Of a stretch of 27,530 bases of DNA, positions 18,995 through 27,530 are shown in pieces. Position 1 is the first letter of the stretch, and each line of letters begins with the position of its first letter. Below the pieces are notes generated by a model. That model did no database searches. It saw nothing but the letters and a program-made list of their open reading frames with translations, and had not been told where the DNA came from. Both the position numbers and the translations under genes were made by a program. The stretch is from Glomus cerebriforme (taxonomy: Eukaryota > Glomeromycota > Glomeromycetes > Glomerales > Glomeraceae): the NCBI GenBank assembly GCA_003550305.1, contig QKYT01000356.1:26750-54279 (forward strand). Reading direction: 5' to 3'.

Positions 18995-20054
18995 ATGTTT
19001 TCATATTTTTCTTTAAGTTATTTGCTCACTTACTCAACACCTCAACTTGCAATAAACGTATGTTTTTTCTTTCTTTTTTTTTATGTTATTTTTTATACTT
19101 ATTCTTTACTAACTTTATTTCATTTCTTTAAGTCCTTTTGCTTTTTTGGTTTTGCAATTAAGATTTGTTATTTCATATTTCTTTTAAGTTTTTATTTTTT
19201 TATTTCATTCATATATTTTGTTCCTTACATTCCATTGCTTCTTATTAGTAACTTTATTTCATTTTTTAGGTCTTTTGCTCTTATTTTTCTTCTTTACATT
19301 AAGGTATATTTTTTTTTATTTTTGATTATTAATTACATTTCATTCTTTATTAACATAATTTCTTTCTTATTTTATAGAATTTGCTTTTTATTTAGTTGGT
19401 TAGTCCTTTATTTTTTCCTTCTAATTATCTTCTCTTCATTATTTTAATAACTTTTCATCTCATCTTTCATCTCGTTTTCATCATTCTCTTTTTATCCCCT
19501 ATTATTCTTTTTATTTCTTTTTAATTTTCTTTCATTTTTGTTCTTTTTCATCTCATTTTTTCATCTTATTTTTTCACTTATTTTTTTATCCTATTTTTCC
19601 ATTCTTACTCCATTTTTTTTTATTCTTTTTTTTATTCCTACTTCCTTCTTTGTTTCTTTTGTTCTCCCTTTTTCTTTTATTATTTTTATTCATTTCCTTT
19701 CATTTTTTTTATTTTCTCTTTCATTTGTTTCATTTCTCTTTCAAATGTTTCTTATTTTATTTTTCTTTTATCATTTCTTTGTTTCACACTCTTTTTTTTT
19801 TGTTCTTTTCTTTTACTTCTCTTTCTCCATTTCTTTCGTTTATTTACTCCTTTCTTTTATTTCCATTTATATGCTCTTTCTTTCATCCCTCTTCTAATAT
19901 TTCTTTCTTTTATTTCTCTTTTATTCTTTTTCGCTTTTGTTCTTTTTTTGTTATTTATTTTGTTTTCCTTTCATTTTCTCTTATTCTTTTTATTTACCTT
20001 TTTGTTTTTATTGTTACTCTTTACATTTTTGTTTTTTTTTATTGCTATTTCTGA
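18995..20054. repeat. Homopyrimidine (T/C) tract of element A
   Basis: About 1 kb in which the plus strand is overwhelmingly T and C, densest at 19440-20050, with recurring TTTCATCTCATTTTT and TTTTCTTTTATTTCT words. The long Phe/Leu/Ser/Ile ORFs across it are by-products of the composition. The tract could form triplex or other non-B DNA. Its counterpart in element B is purine-rich on the plus strand. Confidence 0.75.
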
Positions 20055-20268
20055 TTGTTATTAGTACATTTGTATTAAAAAATAAATATAAATCTTGACT
20101 TTTGATAAATAAGTTTAACAATAATTTTTTTATTTAAATGATAATAAATATATATCTTTTAAATCAATAACAAATAAAGTTTCATTACATATATAAAAAT
20201 GTAAAAATTTTTTAGATTAAAAAAAACTTAAAAGTTTAAAATTTTTTTTCATTTAAAAAAAAAGTTGG

Positions 20269-20323
20269 AGGTCTAGTTTAATTTGCCTAGACCTTGAGGT
20301 CTACTTTTTTTATCCTAAAGGAT
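20269..20323. repeat. Two adjacent hairpins with a T run between
   Basis: AGGTCTAG (20269-20276) pairs with CTAGACCT (20287-20294) over a ten-base loop. GAGGTCTAC and a T run follow, then ATCCTAAAGGAT (20312-20323), a second small inverted repeat. It lies just inside the right end of element A and could be the 3' structured tail of a transcript. Confidence 0.4.
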
Positions 20324-21376
20324 AAGAATGCTCTATTATAAATCATGTAACATATTCAAAAAAAAAAAATCCAGATGATGATTGTTCAGATAATAATTAT
20401 TTAGATAACAATTATTTAGATAATGTTTAACAATTCCTTTTACTATTTACTATAAAATTTGAACTTTAATTACAATTTCTTATTATATTTATTGATTTGT
20501 AATTTATTTAAAAAATTTAGTTTATATAATAAGTCATTCTGGGTAAAATCGATATTACTTATCCTTTGATCACATTTTCATTTTTAGTATCACCTTTAAA
20601 TAATGTTTATTTGTTTATCATTCTAATAATAAAATTTTCAAATTTTTTTTTCTTTTTTTTCTTTTTGTTTTAAAAATTTATTTTAGAAGTTTTTATTAAT
20701 TAATAAAGCTAAATATTTTTCAATAGTGGTTTAGAATTTATATAAAATTTTATCATAAAGTTATATTTTAATAATTTTAATAAACATGCTTTTCATATTG
20801 TATAGAAATTTCACAACACAATTTTGTTATTTTAGTTAAACTAAATAGATAAAAAATACTTAAAATAATTATTTAGCAAGTATGAAAATACTTGTATATT
20901 CATTTTTATAGGGCTAGCTTAAGTGATTGTAGAGTTATGAATTTTTTGTAAAAATACTTCAACATTTTTTATTTTTTTTACTTTCAAGTATAATTTAAAC
21001 ACTTTGGCCAAAGAAAATAAGCAAAGGAAGCTTAAGTAAAGTTATTTAGCAGATATGAAAATAATTGTATATTAATTTTTATAAGGTTAATTTAAGTATT
21101 TGTAAAGTTATATATAAATTTTTTTGTAAAAATACTTAAATGTGTTTTATTTTTTTATTTTTAAGCATAATTTGAATACTTTGGCCAAAGAAAATATGGA
21201 ATTATGGAATTATGAATTTTTTTGTAATAATATTAAAGTCACATTTTTGGCAAAAATTTTATATTAATATAGTACTAATAAAATACAATTATTAAATTCA
21301 AATAAATTTGGATGTATTTTTAAATAAAATTTATTAAAAACTTCTATAAAAAAAAAAAACTTTAAAAATTATCAAT

Positions 21377-21385
21377 AAAAATGAT
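21377..21385. repeat. Left target-site duplication of element B
   Basis: AAAAATGAT at 21377-21385 is repeated exactly at 22677-22685, immediately outside the element's ends. Confidence 0.8.
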
Positions 21386-21582
21386 GGGAATTGCTAAATA
21401 TCACCTGGGTGATTATCATCTGAATGATTATTACATGAACAATCATTGCCTGGATTTTTTTTCAAATATGTCACATGATATATAGGCTGATTTTTTTTAA
21501 CTTAGTTAATTTTTGATTAGCTAAACTTAAATTTTATCGCAAAAGATTTTAAAAAAAAAATTTTTTTGCAAACATATTTATT

Positions 21583-21583
21583 N
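21583..21583. other. Single ambiguous base
   Basis: One N in an AT-rich part of element B. Confidence 0.95.
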
Positions 21584-21639
21584 AAAATAATCTTATCTAA
21601 TAAAATTTTTTAAAATTTAAAAGTCACACATTTATGATT

Positions 21640-22560
21640 TTATTTATTTTTAATGAAGTAATATAAATAAAAGAAACAATAACAATAAATAAAAAAGATA
21701 AGTAAATTATAATGATCAAAAAGAAAGATGCTAATAAAATAACAAAATAACAATAGAGTAATAGAAAGTAATAGTAAATGAAAAGGAGTAAAAAGGAGTA
21801 ATAAGAAGTGATGAGAGATGAAAAGAAGCAATAGGAAATAAAAAGAATTAATGGGAAGGTGAAGAGGAGTGATGGAAGATAAAAAGGAGTGATGGGAAAT
21901 AAAGAGGAATAATGGAAGATGAAAAGGAGTGATGGGAGACGAAGAGAAATGATGGGAGATGAAAAGGAGTAATAGGTAATAAATAGGAGAGAAAAAAATA
22001 ATGAAAAATGAAAAAATGTAATAGAAAATGATGGAAGACGAAAAGGATGAAATAATGAGAAGTAATAGAGGTAAAAAATGATGAGAGATAAAAAATAAAA
22101 AAATAATCAAATAATCATAATAGGAGGTTAGGTAGCAAAAGATAATGATAGAAAGTCAAGTAAAAATAAAACCATAAAGTAAAAAAAATGAAGTTAGTTA
22201 GAAATGAAATATAAGATAGAAACAATAAAAAAAAATAAATAAAAAATAAAAAACATACCTTTATTAATTGTATGTAGAACCAAAAGAACTAAAAGATCTA
22301 AAAAAAAAATGAAATAAAATTAGTGAAAAATGAAAAATGAAATATGAAACAGAAATAATAAAAACAAATAAAAAAAAATAAAAAAAAGTAAGGAACGAAA
22401 CTTAAAGTAAAAAATAACTAAACTTTAATTGCAAAACCAGAAGGACTAAAGGACCTAAAAATAATGAAATAGAGTTAATAAAAAATAAAGTGTAAGAATA
22501 TAAATTAGAAATAAAAATAAAAGAAAAAAAGAATTGAAGAAATGAAATAATGAACCTATA
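21640..22560. repeat. Homopurine (A/G) tract of element B
   Basis: The plus strand is nearly all A and G. Between about 21775 and 22110 it consists of diverged units of about 21-24 bp (AAAAGGAGTGATGGGAGATG). Minus-strand ORFs here are compositional artefacts. It mirrors the pyrimidine tract in element A. Confidence 0.75.
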
Positions 22561-22676
22561 CTGAAAACAATATACAAATAAATATGATGCGATCATGTGG
22601 CCAATCAAAAATATTAAATCTGTCACATGATCAAAGATTCAGATGACAATCACCCAGATGATATTTAGCAATTTCC

Positions 22677-22685
22677 AAAAATGAT
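22677..22685. repeat. Right target-site duplication of element B
   Basis: AAAAATGAT, identical to 21377-21385. Confidence 0.8.
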
Positions 22686-22722
22686 TGAAAAAATTATAGG
22701 AGTGAGTAATAAATTTACCTTA

Positions 22723-24128
22723 TATTTATCTATTTTCTAAGATATTAATCTTTATATTTTTTAATATAATCTTTAGTTTTAGTTGTATTATTAATTTACT
22801 ATTAAAAGTATAAATAAAATATATAAATAATATGTGTTAAATATTACTATTTTTAAAAATATGTAAATTAAGTAATAATTAATATTAAAATTGAATTTGT
22901 AATAAATTTGTAAATATCTAATTAAATTGCAAATTTTTGTTTATATTGATTATTTAAATTTGAAATTTATATGAAAAAAATTTTGAAGTTCATAAGAAGT
23001 TTGAAAAAAATATTGATATTTTTTTTTAGAATTAGTAATCTTAATTATAAAATTTAATAATAAAAAAAAATCCATCTTTTAATCTTAACTTAAACATAAA
23101 ATAAACAAAGATTTTCTAAAAATCACAAGTTTTACAAAATTATTTTGTATTATTTTATATAAATTCTGTATTTTTAAAAATATTAATAATATGTTTTTTA
23201 TATACAAATTCATATATTGGAATATATTTTCTATCTAGATAATATAACTGATTTATTCTTTATGAAAATAATTTTTTAAATTTTATAAAAGGTTAAACTT
23301 CATATTAGATTTATAACCTTTTTTTAATTTTTAATATTTTTTTTTTATTTTCAATATATTTAATATCTACTTTATCTTTTCATAAGATTTTTTTGATAAA
23401 AACTTGGTATGTTAAATTAAAAATGAATAATATTTTATTTGTAATAACTATATAATTAATATAATTAAAATATTTAAATATTTTTTTTAAAAAAATAGTA
23501 AATACCTTAAAATATATTTTTATAAATTTATTTATTTTTTTTAAAAAAATAAATAAATATACAGATTTTATTTTATTAAAAATTACTTGAAAACTTGATG
23601 GTTAATTATAATGCATCTTTTAATATAGGAAAATATTACTTACTATATTATTATAATTAGAATTATAAGAATATACAGTATTTAGTAATAAGTTATCGGT
23701 CATCTATAAACATTTTTTTTAATAATTAACTTATTTTTTATAGTATAAATAAAGTTGATCAGCATTAAGTTAAAATATATTTTTGTTAAAAATTATATGA
23801 AATTTTAATAAAAATTAATCATTATATTTTAGGTTTTATCAGAAAAATTAGTATTTAAATAGAAATTTTAGGTATTATTATAATATTAAAATAATTTGAT
23901 ATTTTTTTTTATATAAAATTATTTGATATAATTTATAATATATTATTATAAAGTATTGTTAAAATTAATGAAATAGTTGGTAAATTATATACTTTTAATT
24001 AGTATCTATTAATTATTTATAAATTATTACTAAATTACTTATTAAATTTTAGGAAAAATTTTTTTTGTTAGAAATATACAAATCTTATTATATATTTATT
24101 TTTTAATAATCAAAATTTAAAATTATAA
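22723..24128. other. Extremely AT-rich stretch, no gene seen
   Basis: No sustained reading frame or RNA gene. One perfect 33-base AT palindrome lies at 23526-23558 (ATTTATTTATTTTTTT arms around a central T). Otherwise featureless to the eye. Confidence 0.5.
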
Positions 24129-24137
24129 TTTATTTTT

Positions 24138-25177
24138 GGAAAAATTTATTTTTCACTCTGGAATGAAATTAATATTACTTACCCTCTGATCACATTTTCA
24201 TTTTTGGCATCACCCTTAAACAATATTTATTTGTTTATTATTTTAATAATAAACTTTTTAAATCTTTTTCTCCTTTTTTTCTTTTCTTTCTTTTTGTTTT
24301 AAAAATTTATTTTAGAAGTTTTTATTAATTAATAAAGCTAAATATTTTTTAATAGTAGTTTAGAATTTGTATAAAATTTTATCATAAAGTTATATTTTAA
24401 TAATTTCAATAATCACATTTTTCATATTGTATAAAGATTTCATCACAATTTTGTTATTTTAGTTAAACTAAATAGATGAAAAATACTTAAAATAATTGTT
24501 TAGCAGGCATAAAAATAATTGCATATTAATTTTTATAAAGTTATCTTAAGTGGTTATGAAGTTATAAATTTTTTTGTAAAAATACTTAAACATGTTTTGT
24601 TTTTTTACTTTCAAGTATAATTTGAATGCTTTGGCCAAAGAAAATAAATAATAGAAGCTTAAGTAAAGTTGTTTAACAGATATGAAAATAATTGCATATT
24701 AATTTTCATAAGGCTAGTTCAAGTGGTTGTGAAGTTATGAATTTTTTTGTAAAAATACTTAAACATGTTTTTTTTTACTTTCAAATGTAATTTGAATACT
24801 TTGACCAAAAAAAAACAAGTAAAGAAAGCTTAAGTAAAGTTATTCAGCAGGTATAAAAATAATTGCATATTAATTTTTACAAAGCTAGTTCAAGTAATTA
24901 TAAAGTTATGAATTTTTTTGTAATGTAATGACATATTTTTGAAAAAATTTCATATTAATATAATACTAATAAAATGCAATTATTAAATTCATTAAATTCA
25001 AATAAATTTAGTTGTATTTTTAATTAAAAATATAAAATAAATCAAATAAAATTCATTAAAAACTTCTATAAAAAAAAACTTTAAAAATTATTAATAAAAA
25101 TGATTATCTATTTTTAAAAAAAATTATAGAAGTAAGTAATAAATTCCTCATCTATAGGGTGAAAAATAAATTTACCC
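24138..25177. mobile_element. Element C: TIR element, 1040 bp, direct-repeat copy 2
   Basis: The left end GGAAAAATTTATTTTTCAC and the right end (other strand) GGGTAAATTTATTTTTCAC match at all but two positions, and pairing continues to ATTACTTAC about 25 bases further in. TTTATTTTT flanks both sides (24129-24137 and 25178-25186), a 9-bp target duplication, though AT-simple. The interior repeats the sequence of 20530-21385 and carries three units of 170-173 bp (starts near 24498, 24671 and 24841) against two full units in copy 1. There is no coding capacity. Near 25096 it keeps the uninterrupted AAAAATGAT site that element B occupies in copy 1. Confidence 0.7.
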
Positions 25178-25186
25178 TTTATTTTT

Positions 25187-26100
25187 TAGTTTATAATTTA
25201 TAAATAATTAATAAATAAAAAATATTATTGACATAATTTATAATATATTATTATAAAGTATTATTAAATTAATAAAATAATTAGCAAATTATATATATTA
25301 ATACAGATTATTTTAACATTTTAATAATACTTGAAAATTTTTATTAAAATCTCAATTTTTTTAATAAAATTTAAAATATAATGATCAATGTTTATTTAAA
25401 TTTCATATCATTTTTGGCAAAAGTACATTTTAACTTAATGATTAACTTTACTTATACTATAAAAAGTAAGTTAATTATTAAAAAAAAAATCTTAATTTAT
25501 AAGTAACTAATAATTTATTACTGGATACTGTATGTAATCTAATACTCTAATAGTAAATAAAATATGTTCTCAATCTAGTTTTACAAATAATACAAATTGA
25601 AAGAAAACTATAATTAATCAAAAATACAAATTATCTCTATAATAATTAAAATAAATAAACTAGTTTCTAATAGTTTCTAGTAATTATTCTTAATTATAAA
25701 GTTTAAAAAAGAGTAATACTATTTATCTACAGATAATAAATTAAAATAACTACTTATATAGGTGACTACTAAAGTCTTATCTAAGAATCTTTATCATAAA
25801 TATATCTATTTACCTTTCATTTATAATAAGCCAATTTTTGATATATAGTATATTTTATAATTTTCATTAAATCCCAAGTTTCTATTTTTCATAATAATTA
25901 TTCCTATCCAAAAATTCTTATTTTTAATATACTTATTATAATAGAAATAAAAAATACTATATTATCAATTTATATCTTTTACAACTTCTTATATAATTTC
26001 AGTATTAGATTTCTTAATTACACATTATATTATCTTAAGAGGCTAAATTAGAAATTACTAATGTAAAATAAACAATTATAAAATATAATAATAATTAAGA
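25187..26100. other. AT-rich stretch, no gene seen
   Basis: No open frame, terminal repeat or RNA gene that I can support. Confidence 0.5.
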
Positions 26101-27385
26101 CTGAAGGAATACTCTTTTTACTGATTCCTACATCCATTTCTTCCAAGAAGTTTGAAAAAGAAAAGTTGATTCTTTTGCTATTTTATACTAAAAAAATAAT
26201 CTTTTAGACTTAGAAAAAGTTGCTTTATGTCGTTGAAGTTAACTAAAAAGGTTTAAATGAAATAATAGTATCCAGTTTACCAAATTTTTTCACAAATCAA
26301 GTTCATAATAACTTTCAGTTACTTATATCTTTCTTCAAGTTGATATCTGAAAGGCTGTTTGGTATTCTAAGGTACCTTCTATGAGTACAAAATAGAAGAG
26401 TTAAACTTATGGCTGCTTTTAGTGAACCTAAAAGTGAGCATAGTGCAAAATTTTTTGGAAGTAATCAGCTTTTTATAGAGTTGATACATGAGTTTGACAA
26501 AGTAGAAAAAGTCTTTTCTAGTGTTTAAGTATGGTGAAAAATTCCTTTTTTTTATGTTTTAGTTGGTAAAAAAATAGTAAGACATCAAGTTTTTTAGTCT
26601 TATAAGAATAAATAATGAAACTGGCAATGGAGTATTCCATATATCTTAAGAAAATTTTTTAGAAACCTTTGGCTCTAGATTTTTTCATATATAAAGAAGT
26701 GGTACCAAAGTTGAAAGTAGTGGGGTACTGAAAATTTAATAGATAATCAATCATCTGTTAATGATTAGTTTTCTTGTTGATTATATTCCTCTAGTTTTTG
26801 TTTTACAAATGGTGATTCCTATTTTTAACCCCCTTAAGATGATGTAATGTATTGTTATTAAAAAATATAAAAATAGTTAAAAAAGTGCATGAAAACATGG
26901 GTGCTTAGTCAGAATGCGCTATTATAAGAATACTTTATAGGTAGGCTATTGTCAAGATGATTATTTTTTTGCAATAGGTATATATATTAAAAATAAAAAT
27001 TCTTAGATAAGGACAGGATGAGTAAGTTTCAGCTCATAGTTCAGTGTAAATAGTTAATTCAATTCTATTTGGATGAAATCTTTCCATGTTATTAAAAATT
27101 AGCCTATTTTGAAGAGATACAGTACTTACTGAAGTAGTAAGGTTTTTGATGATGACCTTTAAATAAGATAGTATAAGCAGTCAACTTGATTTATCTGGAA
27201 CATCTGTTAGGATGACTAATAAACTGACTCAGTAAGATAGAGGATATTTCAGTTCTCACTCTGAGGACTTATATTGCATAAATATGACAAGTGACAGATT
27301 TTTACGTTGAGGTAGAAGCTGTTTATATGATACTATTCTATTTTATGTATTCTGACAATATGTATTGCAATACTTAAATAAAGTA
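26101..27385. other. Less AT-rich, CpG-poor stretch, probably an eroded transposon
   Basis: G content rises and the sequence looks like former coding DNA. On the plus strand fragments such as MAAFSEPKSEHSAKFFG (about 26410), and later KPLALDFFIYKEVVPKLKVV (about 26660-26730), are broken by TAG and TGA where Trp or Gln would be natural. CpG is rare and TG/CA common, as after long cytosine deamination. I cannot name the family; a retroelement is possible. Confidence 0.35.
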
Positions 27386-27530
27386 CAGTCATACCTCCAT
27401 ATAGTCACACTCTATATAGTCACACCTCTTTATAAGTACCCATTTTCACGAAACAGTTTTTAATACTATTAAATTACCTCCATATCACTTATAATCACTA
27501 TCACTTAAAAGTTCCAAACGTACATATTAT
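27386..27530. mobile_element. Left end of a TA-flanked DNA transposon, truncated by the window
   Basis: TA (27384-27385) precedes CAGTCATACCTCCATATAG, a pogo/Tigger-style terminus opening with CAGT. Sub-terminal direct repeats follow (CCTCCATATAGTCAC, CTCTATATAGTCAC, CCTCTTTATAAGTAC), then the sequence runs off the window. The opposite end would show the inverted copy followed by TA. Confidence 0.5.

Larger units (their letters stand above)
18328..20437. mobile_element. Element A: non-autonomous TIR element, about 2.1 kb
   Basis: The left end 18328-18424 and the right end about 20343-20437 are inverted repeats. Outermost are GAAAATTGCTAAACATTATC and, on the other strand, GGAATTGTTAAACATTATC. 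Next come short repeated GATNATCA/CCTGAATGATT words, a T run, and ATATGTTACAT. The same ends bound element B (21386-22676). The interior holds a tRNA-like sequence (18773-18853), intron-like words (CTAACTTTATTTCATT...TTAAGTCC) repeated at about 140-bp spacing (19108, 19248, 19345), and a homopyrimidine tract to about 20054. No transposase is encoded. Flanking 9-mers match at only about six positions, so the target duplication is not convincing. Confidence 0.65.
21386..22676. mobile_element. Element B: non-autonomous TIR element, 1291 bp, 9-bp target duplication
   Basis: The ends GGGAATTGCTAAATATC (left) and GGAAATTGCTAAATATC (right, other strand) continue inward as CACCTGGGTGATTATCATCT and its partner. 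It is flanked by AAAAATGAT on both sides. The related unoccupied sequence at about 25096-25104 has this word once, which confirms the insertion boundaries. Inside, the plus strand is A/G-rich. Read on the minus strand, the interior shares TTTTGGTTTTGCAATTAAG-like words with element A, so B is an inverted, shorter relative. There is no transposase. Ends beginning GGRAATT and a 9-bp duplication are compatible with Mutator-like (MULE) derivatives, which is an inference. Confidence 0.8.
20530..22722. repeat. Direct-repeat copy 1 (interrupted by element B)
   Basis: From ATTACTTATCC / TTTGATCACATTTTCA near 20550 to AAAAATGAT at 21385, resuming at 22677 with ATTATAGGAGTGAGTAATAA. The sequence parallels 24160-25150 in the same orientation, base for base over long stretches (for example TTAATTAATAAAGCTAAATA). 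It contains two full internal units of about 173 bp (starts at 20871 and 21044) and a truncated third. Each full unit ends with the 12-base palindrome CTTTGGCCAAAG (21002-21013 and 21179-21190). No gene is present. Confidence 0.75.

Noticed and set aside
18995..20054. Three long Phe/Leu/Ser-rich plus-strand ORFs resembling membrane proteins
   Set aside because: They cross a homopyrimidine tract in overlapping frames. T/C-only sequence cannot contain stops, so the length is uninformative.
21640..22626. Long minus-strand ORFs rich in Phe, Ser and His
   Set aside because: The same artefact on the complementary strand of the purine-rich tract in element B.

Overview
The window looks like nuclear DNA of an AT-rich fungus. 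Its genes are split by short GT-AG introns (about 45-105 bases) with T-rich 3' ends, it has long A and T runs, and it carries large amounts of decayed transposon and satellite-like DNA. The base composition, the tandem class I methyltransferase paralogues and the style of the transposase relic best fit an arbuscular mycorrhizal fungus of the Rhizophagus/Glomus type. This is an inference from sequence style, not from a search.

Layout. Bases 1-7000 are the gene-bearing part. On the minus strand an intact four-exon SAM-dependent methyltransferase (2761 to 1554) is followed by a second, related methyltransferase (1125 to about 72). The second copy carries two in-frame stops, two frameshifts and a GC splice donor, so it reads as a pseudogene. 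On the plus strand a two-exon Suc_Fer/AIM32-like thioredoxin-fold [2Fe-2S] protein (5247 to 6350) has its complete C-x8-C ... HxGGH ligand set. A 150-bp TA-flanked MITE (4465-4614) and a fold-back (3031-3127) lie between the two loci. A 50-codon ORF at 6724-6876 is a weak candidate small gene.

From about 8.5 kb to the end the sequence is very AT-rich and I found no intact gene. It holds small exon-like ORFs (8.2-8.5 kb, 10.0-10.2 kb), a cluster of intron-like units (11.4-11.8 kb), several fold-backs, and a five-unit tandem array in which every unit carries a 26-28-base hairpin (13.1-13.5 kb). It also holds a 33-bp minisatellite (14.25 kb), a MITE (14.9-15.25 kb), an approximately 50-bp minisatellite (15.6-16.2 kb) and a broken transposase on the minus strand (18.3-17.0 kb).

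Between 18.3 and 25.2 kb is a nest of non-autonomous terminal-inverted-repeat elements. Element A (18328-20437) and element B (21386-22676) are related, lie in opposite orientation, and each carries a long homopurine/homopyrimidine tract. B has a clean 9-bp target duplication and sits inside a repeat whose second copy, element C (24138-25177), preserves the uninterrupted site. The last 145 bases look like the left end of another TA-flanked element that runs out of the window.

The genes do not form a pathway that the sequence reveals. The methyltransferase pair is a tandem duplication with one decayed copy, and the ferredoxin-like gene is an independent neighbour.
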